Shown here in pieces: positions 1 through 12,800 of a stretch of 64,000 bases of DNA. The stretch's first letter is position 1. Each line of letters starts with the position of its first letter. The notes under the pieces are model-generated. The model did not search any database. It was given only the letters and a program-made list of their open reading frames with translations, and had not been told where the DNA came from. The stretch comes from Dromiciops gliroides (lineage: Eukaryota; Chordata; Mammalia; Microbiotheria; Microbiotheriidae): positions 79,057,327-79,121,326 of the forward strand of contig NC_057861.1 of NCBI RefSeq assembly GCF_019393635.1. The letters run 5' to 3'. A program made the position numbers and the translations under genes.

Positions 1-2658
1 CTTGGCCAGCCACAGTGAGCTAGACTTTTGGCTTTATGACTGTGAGTGGATGATGTCACTGCCTTCTTGGGGTCACAATGCTCTAGGCTTGTTGTGGAGT
101 AGGGAGCCTTCTAAGGTCAACATTCCCTCTGCCGCTTGCTGCTGCCTCCTCTGCCCTTGTCATCCTTACATTGGTGAGTGCCAGGATCTCCAGGGATCAG
201 TGAGAGATGGGGGACTTTGAGCTTGATTAGAACCAATCATTCCTTTTGGGGGAATTTTTTGTTTTTTGAGTGGGCGTTTTTTGTTTTGTTTTTAGTTTTA
301 GTTCTTGGTTGCCTTGAGTTCATCCTTGCTATTGTTAAGAAGCTATTCCTTCTCAGTGAGCATTTGTTACTTTCTTCTGTTCTCCTTCTGTCTGTGTTTT
401 TCCCCCCATTTCTCCTCTCTCATTCTTTCATTCTCTCTTTGACTCATTTGCCCTTCATTTTTTCTTTTTCCCCCTGTTCCCTTCCTTGCACATATTCAGG
501 AGCAAGTTTTGTTTTTTTTTTTAGTGAGGCAATTGGGGTTAAGTGACTTGCTCAGGGTCACACAGCTAGTAAGTGTTAAGTGTCTGAGGCCAGATTTGAA
601 CTCAGGTACTCCTGACTTCAGGGCCGGTGCTCTATCCACTGTACCACCTAGCTGCCCTGCAAGTTTTTTTTAAAACATAGGAATGGCCACCCTTCATAAA
701 AATTGATCTGAAGTTTAGAGAAGCATTCTGGATTTGGACAAGAGTTCTTTCCAGAACTCAAAAAGTGCCCCTCCTTCCAAAGGAAATGGAGGCACTGATA
801 ACATTGCTCTTTATTGGGAACAAATGGGAAAAGGAAAAGATAGATACATTCTAAGTAGCAGTGGGCATTTAGGGTTAAATTTATACCAGCCTAGCAACTT
901 GGATGGCTTTTTGGGAGCTATCTGTGTCTTCTCAATGCTGAATTCTTCATCTTTGATCAGTAGGACCCAGTTTAAAGTTTTAGGAAAATCTGTATATTAC
1001 ACCAGCTCTTCAGTGGAGCCCCAGAATGTCAACAGGCAATCACAACATCATGAGCCTTGTGTGAAACAAAAGCCTTTAACAAGAGATCTCATATGCCAGG
1101 CATTTCTTCCAAAAAGAAGGCCCAGGAAAGATTGTGCAGATGGGCACACAGTTGGCAGGTGATGGCTAAATTCAGGAATGGCTTCTGTCTGCTTTGTGAA
1201 GTTACCCCAAGCATAAGTTATTTTTAAACTAACCTTAAGCCTCTTGGCATTAAAAAGCAGTCCCTAGCAAAGAAAGATAGCTCAAAAATAAACTCCAGGA
1301 GTCAATTCAAATTGGTTTCCCAAAGCATTTTACTGCTACATTCTCTCAAAGCAGACCAGCTGCTTCTTTGAAGGCACATGCTACTTAAAAATTTTAGTCA
1401 GTTATTTACTCCAGCTTTGCCCCTTACAGTTGCAGAAACTTGGTCATTTAATATATATTAATATTAATATATTAATAATATTAATATATTTCAATCTAAC
1501 CTTTTACCAAAGTGCCTCTCTTTCCCCTCATAACATCTCTGAGGGCCTGATAATTGGGTAAAACCCACGACCTGGATTCAGCCACAGCTATAGAGATTTC
1601 AGCAACTTGTAAGGTCAGCATTCTGGGAAAAAGTGTATTTATGTGAGTAATTGCCTGTCCCAGCAGCATCTTTTGTTGTAGAGGCTTATTGAAGTAGAAC
1701 TATCCAATGTCAGAGCCAAAAGCGAATGACCTCAAAAAGAATCTAGTCCAGAATGCTTGTTTGTTAAAGAACCTGAGGCCCAGAGAGGGAAACTGACTTC
1801 AAGTTGTTAAGGGAGACAGTGGTTAAAAGTCAGGACTGTGACCTGGGGCCCACAAAATCCATCTTGACACTCATTCTGCACCAACTGTGTGGGCCCTTGA
1901 TTATTGTTATTACTCTTTATTTAGAACACAGTCTGACCATACAGAAAGCAGCTAATCCAATCCCGACTGGCTCAACAGTAGAGAGAGCTTCCTTTAATCA
2001 AATTATTAAGCTCCCTTTGCTTATATTGCAGTTACAAAGCCTCATGCTTGGAAAGATGTGTCCCTTAAGGTAGTGCTAATTCTCAAGCAGATCTTTGAGC
2101 CTGTACCTAAAGGTCAGCCTCTCTGTGCATGTATATACATACACATCTATATGCAGAAACCCAGCTAGACAGTGTTGAATTTGGTGCCTACCTTCACCAC
2201 TCTGGGCTTCCCTCCTGTTGTTAGTGTAATAAGGGTCATCCTTTCCTATTTGTGTGTTGTTTGCAAAGCCCCTGGGCTTCATTTCTTAAGGCAAGAACTG
2301 CATTTCTGTTTCTCAAGGGGTTTACTAATTCAGACCTCTCTTCTCCCCCCCCTTGTCACTCTGAATTAGTTAGGTCTCAATGTACTGGGTAATCAATGTG
2401 TGTGAGATCTGTAAGCATGCTACCAGCTGCCCACTCAGGATCCTTTAGAAAGCTGACCCCTTGACAGGAATGCCTTGCCCATTAAGCAAGGACTTCTTTT
2501 TTGTGTTTTGCTTGTTTTTTAATCTACTCTTACCAGAACCTTGTAACAGGGTCGTAATAACTTGTCAAAAGAAACGTCTTAACGTGTATCCTTGGTTTGT
2601 TCAGCTATGTTGCAACTACCTTCTTGTGCTTACCTTTTAATGCTGCCTCCTTGGGAAG
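1..2658 (+). other. EEF1D 5' intron or flank, left of the long exon
   Basis: No coding exon is supported here. It contains one antisense SINE (511-657), a MIR-type tail near 1700-1800 and an AT-only palindromic stretch at about 1450-1490. The short open frames present lack splice context or family resemblance. Transcription of EEF1D should start left of the window, because the known first exon is noncoding and no CpG island is seen here. Confidence 0.6.
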
Positions 2659-3896
2659 ATGAGGACAAGGAAGCCCTCCTGCCCGCTGGAGACGGTCTGG
2701 GAGGATAAGCATAAATACGATGAAGCAGAGCGGCTATTCTACGAACGGGAAGCCACACAGGCCGCCGCAGCCCAGGCCCAGCAGCAACCAGAGGAGGTGG
2801 TAAACGGCCTCAGCCAGGATGATTCAGGGGACAGCAGCGGGCGGGACACCAAGAAAGCCAACAACGGGAAGAAGCAGAAGAAGAGGAAACGTTCACCCAA
2901 GAACCACCCATGTCAGACCAACCTAGCCCTAGTGGGCCTATCAGCTGACCCAATTTGGTTTGAAAAACCACTTTTTGACCAGGCAGAGACATCCTACCGC
3001 AAGAAGCTTGCAGATGCAGTAGTAGTTCCACGTGGCATGGTCCCCATAGAGGCAGCCCCAGCCACCCAGTTGTACTCAACACTCTGGCCAGAGAAGGCAA
3101 GTCCTCGGGCAGTGGTACCCAAGCCAGGGAAGGCCCTGACGGCCCCCTGCACCCATGGGAGCCGTGTGGCCTGCCATCATATGGCTTGTGGCATCTGGGT
3201 TAATAAGTTCTACTTTGACCGAGCTGAGATGGCATTTGTGGAGTGGACGCAGGCGTCCACCCCACCGCACTCCCTGGATATCTCATCCCCACAGCTGCCA
3301 CAGGACACAAGTGTGGCAAGTGGGAGGGGCACCCCAGATGAAGGGTATATGACAGCTGTAACTACTCCTGCCACCCCAGGGCCACCCATTAGAGGCTCAT
3401 CCTTCACTGCCTGCTGGCCCAGCCCACCAGCCAATGGTAAACCCCAGCTTTTTAGTCTTCAGGCAATGATGCAGGAGGTGTGGTTGGAGAAACCCCAGTA
3501 TGATGATGCTGAGAGATGTTTCTATGAGGCCATGTTTGATGGCCATCCCCCAGGAAAGGTGAGGCTGCAGGAACGGGGTGGACCATCTGATGTAGCACGG
3601 CGGGGAAGAAAAGATAGACGAAACAGAAATAACATAAGCAAACGTATTGGTCCAAAGCGGACAGACCCTGTACCCTCCAAAGAAGTGGACCCTGCCTTGC
3701 CCTACTGGTATTTCTTGCACAAGGATGGTGAACCCCCATGGCTCAGCAAATCAATTTATGACAGTGCCGAATCCCGCCACCATGCTACTGAAGCCCTCCG
3801 AATGTCATGGCGAGCAGAAGCACCTCCAGTCTCGCCAGTCCCTGCCCATCGGCCTGCTTCTCGTGCTGTCCCCTCAGCAACTACACCAAGACCAAA
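2659..3896 (+). CDS. EEF1D: EEF1D long-isoform-specific exon (eEF1B-delta-L N-terminal extension)
   Basis: Encodes 412 codons plus two bases of a split Lys codon completed by G7547. It resembles the N-terminal extension of human eEF1B-delta-L throughout, for example [14 protein letters not shown] near the start. Residues 71-81 are a basic run ([11 protein letters not shown]) fitting a nuclear localisation signal. The motif W-x2-K-x2-[YF]-D-x-A-E occurs at residues 14-24, 100-110, 180-190, 275-285 and 361-371. ATG 2659 is the first in frame, because an in-frame TAA lies at 2638-2640. The bases just before the ATG end in AAG and could be the 3' splice site, but the pyrimidine tract is poor, so the exon's left edge is uncertain. 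The donor is GTAGGA, and its TAG is an in-frame stop if the intron is retained. Confidence 0.93.
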
Positions 3897-6800
3897 GTAG
3901 GAAAAGCTTACTGTATGGTAACCATTTCTCCCCTTCCTCTCTTATGTGTCCCTAGGTCCCACTTGTATTGAATGAAATTTAGTCACAGAATAAGGGGTAG
4001 GGAATAGTTAACAGCTCCTGGTTTTCTTTCCTCATCCTTCTCTCAAGGAACCTTATTTCTAAGGAACTTTAACCCAAGTTGGTTTGAAAGAGGGAGAGGA
4101 GTAGAGGGGAGAATGAGGAATTACTAAGATATATGGGACCTGTGTCTCTGTAGTTTGTTTCAGAGTTTTGGGTTTCCCCCCAAAAAAGTTGCTTTGGTTT
4201 AAATGCCTCACAATATATTAGCAAAAGAAATAAACAAAAACAAACACCAAAACAAAGTGGGGTGTCCTGGGAGATTGGAAGTCCTTTCCCTTAGTAGTAC
4301 TTTCTTAGTAGACACTGTTGGCGAAGCTCAGGACTACGTGGTCCTTGTCCTATGCCAACTTAAATCCCAGCTGGCCCAGAAGGGCTCTGGTAGGGCCAGC
4401 AATCCCAGGTAAGTTAAGTAGGTGCATGCCCCGGATGCAGACTACTGTGGGGATGCCAGACCTCATCCGGAGGAGAAAGTGAAGACCAACCATGCCTACT
4501 GCCTCTTAAGGTCCTGTTGGGGGAAAACCTAGAACTTCCTGATGTTCAGTGGAGAAGCTCTGAGATCCCTTTTCCCTAGTCAGACACTTGTAATCCTTTT
4601 GTTTTCTTTACCCACAGAGATAGTAACGTTTTCTATGTGCCTGTGCCTTCTCAGCTGAGCAACTTCATGAATTTCCTCTCTGTTCTTTTGAGTGTTGGTG
4701 ACATTTGTTGAGCTGTCTTTTCCAGCCCAAATTTTACTGCAAACTAGTAAAACAGCCACATTCTATACTATTGGGTGGCAGCTCTCTAACCTCAGGGATA
4801 GGGGAGTAAAAATACCAGAGGAAAGGGGCAGCTAGAGAGTGGATTATATATAGGAAGAAGGAAGAATCTGTTTTGTTTTTAATACAACACTGGGGGATCA
4901 GTAACAATGTGCCAAGGCCTGGAGCTGCCCACCGTCACCCAATGCAGACTGCTTCCCTTAAGTTCACAAAAAAGGGGTGGAGAAAGGCTGGCTAAGATTT
5001 CTCACTGCTTTGAATAACAAGAATCTAAAATTTTCATTATCCAGGGTGAGACTGGTTATGCGCTGGGAAGGGGTGGGGCATCAGTCATCTGGATTTCCTA
5101 AGAGACTTCTGTATTCTTAATCCCATTTACATAGGTGTGGTCTTAAGAGAAGTCCTCCCCTTGGGGAACTCTTGAGTCTACTCTGAGGAAGTAATCATTA
5201 AAAATTGTTTGTCTTAAATTGTGCTTGTAGGTATTGAGCATGAACAGTAATGAAGGTTGAAGTAGTCAGTCAAGTGGCCCAGCTGTTCTGTTTTGAAGTA
5301 GTTGAGTTGGGCTTTGCAGTTGTAAATGGATTGGGAATGAATCTAAGAGAGGGGTAGCTACATAGAAAGTGGGAGGGGGATAGTAGGACTGTCTAGTGCT
5401 AGCGTGGTGAACCAATTTTCTGGAGCCTGGCAGGTACTTAAAATAAAGTTCAGGAAGTGTGTGGGAAACTTAGAAAACCAGGTAGAAGCACTTAAACTAT
5501 ATGTGGAAGAAAATAGGGAGACACTGAGGGGTTTTGAGCCAGGAGTATGACATGAGTTTTCTGCCTGGGGAGGGGCGGGGCGGGGCGGGGAGAGGAGAGG
5601 GCTAAAGGTATAGTGTAATAAATATCCTGTGTTACAGATAGCATTTTTGTTTTGAGCAGGGTTTGGAGCTGATGACCTGTGTGTGGACCCTTCCAAACTC
5701 TGATTTTTTGATTCTGTGATGAGAGCAATGGTAAACTTAGTACTGATGGAGGAATCAGGGACGTAGTTGAGAGTTATACTAATTAAGGCCTAGGGTCAAG
5801 AGGGCCTAGGTTAGGGAGCTGGTTGTAAGTATGGTACAGTGAAAAGAAAATTCATAGGATTTGGTGATAGCATATTGGAGAAGAAGAATCAAAGATAATA
5901 CTGTGATATTGTTTTCTTTGTAAACTTAATAGAGTACTTGGGGAAGGGTGTGTGTGTGTATAGGTAAGTAGAGATGGGGCAAATCAATAGCAGTGATATA
6001 GCAAGAGGAAGAGGGGTCAGTATGACTGGGCACTGAGAAGGGAATGGCAGATGTCACTGGGGCCATTCCATCCACCTCAGGGCATTCCAATTGTGGTTGC
6101 TTGTAGTTTTTCTTCTAGATTTAGTAGGCCTGGCTGACAAGAATAAATCTCTCTAAAGATTAGATATATTCGGGTGGGAAGGGGTTCTGGTATCTTCTCT
6201 CCTCACCCATATTGAGGGTGAAACTAACTGAAGCCCAGAGAAGGAAAGAAATCTGCTCACATTTTAGCATCTGGTTAGTGGCAGGATTGGGACATTATAT
6301 CTGCTTGGCAGGTAAGCAGAAAGGGTATGACAGTATTAGAAGAAAAGGTTCCTTCTCTTCTAGGGCTCCTGTTTGTCTTCCCCACTCCCTACCAGAGCAA
6401 CAAGTGGCATCCACCAGTGGGAAGGGAAGGAAAACACCTCTCAGCAGGCAAGTTGGCTTGTGGGGAGCACATTTGACTCTACTTACCCCGGGATAGGGAA
6501 TTTAGGGAAGGGGTTTAAAGAATGAGCACAGCCTGACTAGACTGTCCTCGCCACAGGAAGAGAATCTTAAATACCACTGAGGGCTTTCTGATGCAGTTAG
6601 TTAGGCATGACTTTCCTTCCCAGAGATGGTTGGGTTAAGGGGAGACTTGGAAGATGAAAGAATGAGAGAAAATGTGTCTATTAAGAGCAGGGTTCTTCTT
6701 TCCCTTCACAAATCTAACCCCATACCAACACATCTTCTGGCAGCCCTGAGGCTGAGGAAGAAGGAGCCTTGGGAGGTTTGGTGGACTCTGTGAGCCCTGA

Positions 6801-9800
6801 CACATAATAGCATGTACTTAAAGCACAGCATCCAGGAGGAGGGTGGTGGTAGTCTGCTGGCTTTCACCCCAGTCAGATCTAGAGCGTTGGGTTCAGTTAA
6901 GAGGGACACTTTTTAAGAAGGATGTTGACAGGCTGGAGTTCATCTAGGAAAGGGCAACCAGAGAAGGGGGAGAGGGGACTAGACCCCAAGCCAAATGATG
7001 TGGGGCCATTGACACACGGGAATGTTTACCTTGGAAAAGAGAAGGCTGTCACATTGCAGCTTCTGGAGGAGCATGAGATGAGAGCAGTGGGGTGGAAGTT
7101 GGGGAGAGAAAGACTTGGTTGTCCTGCCGTAGCCTTCTGAAGACAGGATGGGCTCCCAGAGAGGGTGGATTTCCAAATCATTGGAGGTATTCAGGCCAAG
7201 ACTGAGTGGCTTCTTGTCAGAGATCTTGTAGAGGGGTCCTGTTCCAGTGTGGATTGGCCTAGATAATCTCTGAGAGCCTCTCCAGCTCCAAGAGTCTGTG
7301 AGAAAAGAGACCCTGCTTTGAGAAGCCTTACCTTCCAAATAACCTGTGACAGCACTTTCTTGGCACTTTTTCTTGGCAGGGGCCATAATACCAGCAGAAG
7401 TGGAGTAGAATGGAGAGGGGGTACAGTTTGATAGGTCCAGTTTGGCTAGAAATGGAGGAGCTTGTTCTGATCTGAGCAGCAGGTGGTTCGTATCAGAAGA
7501 TTTGTGTTAATCAGTGTGACATTCTTCCCATTGTTTTCCTCTGCAGGAAGATGGCAACCAGCTTCCTGGTGCATGAGAAGATCTGGTTCGACAAATTCAA
7601 GTATGATGATGCAGAGAGAAAGTTCTATGAGCAGATGAATGGTCCTGTGCCAGTCTCTTCCAGACAGGTAATAATAGCTAAGGGCCAGAAGTTTGCGGGG
7701 GGGGGGGGGGTGTAGGTAGATATAAAAAGGAGAGAGGAGGCTTAGCATTGGGAGCCTCCAGTGCCCTTTGGTACTATTAACCAATCTCCCATCTGATTTA
7801 TGGGAGGAGAGGGCAGGAAGCCCTTGGAGTGCTCCTTGATCCTCATCCTACCAGATGATTTTGGCACTATTGGACTGGGAGGTTTGTAATGGGAAGACTT
7901 TAGATGCGGTCCCTGCCACTTAATGCTCCTGTGACTTTGGGTAAGTTGCTTTCCCTCTCAAGCCTAGTTTTATCATCCGTGAAATGATTTGGGCTAGGTG
8001 ATCTTATGGCTGTAAATCAGATTTCTGAGGCAGCAATGGATTGGGTAAGCAGGCTTGAACGTTGGGGGTGGGGGGTGAGTTATCCATGGGCCAGCTGGAA
8101 AAAAGTGTTGATGCCAGATGCAGGAAGCATCAGGTTGGCCCAGGAGTTTGTATAATCTAGCAGTGCTTCTCAGATCCAGCACTTAACAGATACGCAGTAG
8201 GAGTTTAATGAATGCATTCTGTTCTTACCCAAAGCAAATCTCACTTGTGAATGTGGGACCCTGGGGAGCAGCAGTAGACAAGGATCTAACTAACTGCAGC
8301 CACATCCCAAATGTATTGGAGTCTTCTCTAGCCCTTTAGACAAGTCTACTGCATAAATGACTCCTGAACAGGAGGGTCCCTGTCCCTTGCTTTGCTTCAG
8401 CATACTATTGCATTTCTACCATCTCCCTGGCCCTCTTAGGTGGTCCTGGACTATTGTGAACTTTACCTGGCCTGGGAGTTATTTGTGCAGGTCCCCAGAC
8501 TTCACAAGGTGTTGGGCCTCAAGCCTAAATCTCATAAGTCAAGCCTGGATGCTTGTTCTTCCTTACTGCTTTGGTAAGAGAATGAGGTGTAGGCTGGTGC
8601 TGGCTGGGTTAAATGGGACCCATGGCTGGTTGGCACTTGCAGAAGGGGCTTTGGAAGTGGGTGAGTAAATGCAGGCCCTTGGCCCATAGCCCAGCCATTG
8701 AATAGACCCCTCTAGTGTAAGGAGCTGAGTTGTGGCCTCAAGCCACATGAGCCAGAGACACCTTGCTTGACTTCTACCTGCTGTACTGGGTTGTTTTATT
8801 AATGTTGGGGAAATCACTCAGCCTCCCCACCACCACTACTTTGGGAATTTCTATCTCTGTGGTGTTCAAGAGTGGGAAGAATGTGGCAATAAGGGACCAG
8901 GAAGAACAGGATGAAAAACCACCGTCCAGCAATTGCTGTCACCCTTTCCTCCAGACATCAGGGCCAGTGTGTGGTCTAGCATTGAATGCTTGCAAAGGGC
9001 CTTGAAACTAACCAGAAAAAGAGAACTCATCTGGCTCCTGCTTCTCCCCACCAATCAATTTCTATCTATAACACTTCTTGTGCCCTGTCTTAGATCTATA
9101 ATTTTTCCCCCCAAATAAAAACACCTGTTGGTTCTTTCTGCACTGTTTGCAGGAGAACGGCGCCAGCGTGATCCTCCGTGACATTGCCAGAGCCAGGGAG
9201 AATATCCAGAAATCACTGGCCGGAGTGAGTACCCTATGCTCGCACCAGCTGGCTGCCTGTGGCGTCCTCTTGTGCGCCTGTTGCCCACCTGGATGGCCTC
9301 TGCCACCATCTGTTAGATCTCGATTTCAAACATTTTTATCATTATTCCTTTTTTTTTTTAAGTAAAGGGAAGGACATGGTGCAATATTAATCTATTTTCT
9401 TTTTAGAGAGGAGGCTTATTTATAAGACTAGGAGAGGCTCCTCCCCCCCAGGCAGCAAACTGGATTTGAAACACTGAATTTTCACATGCACACACAGATC
9501 CCCCTGTGTGTGCCCTGCCCCACCCCACCCCCTGAATCTTTTAAATATTTTTCTCCTCAAATTCTGAGTCTTCTCTCCAGGCCATCCTTTGTTTCCCTAA
9601 TGACCTTAGGCCTTAGGCTGAGTGTGCTGGGGCTCTTTCTGCTGCTTCCCTGTGCAAGGCTGGGCTTCCCTTCTCTACCCTTCCCCAAGGGCACTACAGA
9701 ACACTGCTATACCTTTTCTCTCCTGCCTCCTCCCTGCATAGGAAGGATGTATACAAAAAAGACAAAAAGATGGCATCTTTTCTTGGCTGATAATTGCTGC

Positions 9801-12800
9801 TTGCCTTTCTATGGTTTTCTCTTCTACCTTCAGAAAGAGGAAGAAATTGGATTTCTTGAGTTGGTCATGGGATCAAGCTGGTTAAAGACTGGCCAACTGG
9901 TGATCACTGGTTCTGTTTTTAATTTGAGGCCTAGAAAAGGAGCCTTGTCCTCCTTTCTTTCCTCTCCTGATGTGTGGCTCATTGGCTGATGTGCTGCTTT
10001 CCTGATATCCCTTGGCTGTTGTCATTTATTGCTTCAATGAGTCTTTGTGGTTATGGTTGGGGCGGAAAGGCATAAAGTTTCAAGGAAGAGCTGGTACAGG
10101 TACACAGGGTGCCTCAGCCTGTCTCCTGTTGTTCAGGATGAGCAGAGGACTAAATGTGAGAGAAGGAGTTGCATGTAGGTCTGTCTTCCATGTACTGCAT
10201 ACAGTTCCTCAGTTATACTGCTCCCTGAATACGTAGAAGAAACCCTCACTGGCCGACCGTTAGTATCCTCTGCTTTCTTCATCTGACAGAGGCATCTTCC
10301 CCAACTTGAATAATGTCTCCCTGATGTTAATTAGTTGTTGTAAAAGTCATGCCTGTGCTCAGGTTTGATTGAAACAATGATTACTTGAGTTTGAGAAGAG
10401 CTGAGCTTGAAGCACCAGCAGGATATCCTGGTAGAGATGTCCAGCAGAGAAAACCACTAAACGGTCTTTCATTGGGGAGACTTAGCAGCGAGAAATTGGA
10501 AATTCTCTCCTTTCTCATGCGGTTGCCTCTGGAGTAGTTCTGGAGGCCTGAGAGCACTCTCTGCCTCACCCAGAGCTACAGGCTCCTCTGACCATCTGAA
10601 GTGAATCATTAGATATTTCTCCTCACTATCTTCTCCCAACCAACAGGAGTGGGCCAAGAGAAAGAGCACTGAATTTGGGAGGACCTGGGTTCAAATCCCA
10701 GCTCTAGTTATTATTTCCAAAGTGGTATACTTTGGGCAGCTGATTTTGTTCCCTCATCTGTAATCTGTGGGGTTGGGGTGGCACAGATGATCACTCTCCC
10801 CAAGGCCTGCCCCAGCTCAATCTTGTGGTCCTTAAATGTTAGAAGACAGGTTTTCTGAGTCAAGCCCTGAAAAATGCAGAGTAGTTGGATAAAGTGGGAA
10901 TGCTGTAGGTGCTGGGAACTGGTCAAGAAACAATCCTATTGGGATAGAGGATGGATAATTTAACAATGGTGATAAGGAGCCCCCTTGTGGTGGTGCAAGG
11001 CTCTGTCCTTTCAAATCTTTGCCCTCCCTTTTCTCCCTTCTTAGTGCCCAGCAGTGATAGATGTCTAAGTCTGATTGTCCAGAGGTTTCAGAAGGTCCTT
11101 ACCAATGTCCTGGATCTTCTCTATCCTTATTTTAATTAATTCTTCATTCTCTGCTGTTCAATTTCTTTGAAGGAGACCTAAATATAGCCGTCCTGGGGCA
11201 TGGTGGAGGGGGCTGTCCTTTCTTCAGATACCTGAATGTGTCTTGTGTTTTGTTTTTTAAGTGGGGAGTAGAGAGTTCAAATGTAGCCTCTTATACAGAT
11301 CCAGAAAGGACCCTTGGTGGTCATCTAGTCTACCAGTGTCAAACTCAAATAGAAAGGATCCCTGCAGGCTATGTACTGATTTTAAAACCCCACAAATTAA
11401 CATCTGTGTTGTATTTTTATTCCTTTTGTTAAACATATCCCAATTACATTGTAATCTAGTTCTGACTGTACTTGGGAGTTTGACCCCTCTGAACTAGACC
11501 ACCACCACCCACCTCATTTTTTTGTTTGTTTGGTTTTTGCGGGACAACGAGGGTTAAGTGACTTGCCCAGGGTCACAGAGCTAATAAGTGTCAAGTGTCT
11601 GAGGCTGGATTTGAACTCAGGTCCTCCTGAATCCAAGGCCAGTGCATTATCCACTGCTCCACCTAGCTGCCCCTACCCACCTCATTTTACAGATGGTGAA
11701 ACAAGTTCTCTGGGTCAAGTCATCCCTCATTCCACTATCCCTCAGAAATGTGCAGTTTTTAATGAGGTCTCTTTCTAGTCAAACATGAACTGTGTTGGGA
11801 GCAAAAGCAAAAGACCTTTGCTACTTCTGCCAAGAAAGTGTCCCATTGGAATCTTGGGTTTTCCTCTCCCTCCGCCCCCATTTTATCTTGGTGTTGCTCC
11901 CAATCTTTACCCTTAGCCTGGTAGAGCCTGATGGGGTCTGCCCAGGGAGGGAGCTAGCTCACTTCTGATACCCTTTCAGGGCATAATCTCTGATTCTGTG
12001 ATACCCTGGCACTAGAGATAGAAAGATAGATCAAACATTTCCTGCCCAAAAGAAGTTACAAAATATATACAAAGGGCTTTGCCAGGGGCTCTCACAGGTA
12101 TTGGAAATTAAAGTAGGCTTCCTGTAGGAGGCAGAATTTGAGCTGAGCTTTGAAGGAAGCTCTTTGAGAGAGAAGTCAGGTATCCCATGCAAAGGGGATG
12201 CCTGGGCAAGGCACAGAAATGAGATGTCATGGACGGGGAGCAGCACAGGTAGCCCAGATTGGCTGGAAAGTAGAATGTGTGAAAGAGAGTAATGTGTAAC
12301 AAGCCTAGAAAAAGATAATAGGATTGAGTGAAGGTTATTGAAGCTTGGGGGAGATCTGGGAATTTGTAAGCAGAAAGGAAGGAGCCTTAGATAGGAAGGG
12401 GGGATGAAAATTAGGGAGAGAGAGGAAACGATCAAAGGTGAAGACAGTAGGGGATGGGATTAGACTACAAGTAGATGTTTGTCATTGGCAGGAGCAAATG
12501 GGAGAGAAGTGGGGGATGGTGAGGAGATTATTTGTATTCTAGAATTGAGGAGGAGAGATTTCACCAGGGCTGAGAGGGCAGAGAATAGTGTAGGTAGCCT
12601 GAGAAGAGGCTGTGGGCAGTGAGAGAGAGAGAGAGAGAGAGAGTAAATCAGGGAAGAGTTAAAGGGTTGGTTTGCAGTAGTGAGAGACCATGGAGATTTG
12701 TAGCCTCATTTTGTAGTGAACCAGGTCAGAACAGCTGTGTTCAGTGGAACAGAGTTAGGAGTTAAGAGAAAGTGGTATGGGCTAGTGGGGTAATTCAGGA

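Noticed and set aside
734-1162. 142-residue open frame on the + strand
   Set aside because: No family resemblance and no splice or promoter context; the composition is that of intron sequence, and it ends at no recognisable domain.
2810-3739. Several open frames on the - strand opposite the long EEF1D exon
   Set aside because: They are antisense shadows of a GC-rich coding exon whose sense frame matches eEF1B-delta-L.
5569-5591. GGGGC tandem as an alternative EEF1D promoter
   Set aside because: An isolated 23-base GC-box run without CpG density or a nearby leader exon; kept only as a note in the intron entry.
11995-12620. Recurring 'aggcttcctgtagaagg... ccaggcatggg' unit taken at first for an unknown repeat family
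   Set aside because: Its complement reads as the L2 3' region (late ORF2, '...ctccaggaagccttcc...', poly(A) end), so all copies are antisense L2.
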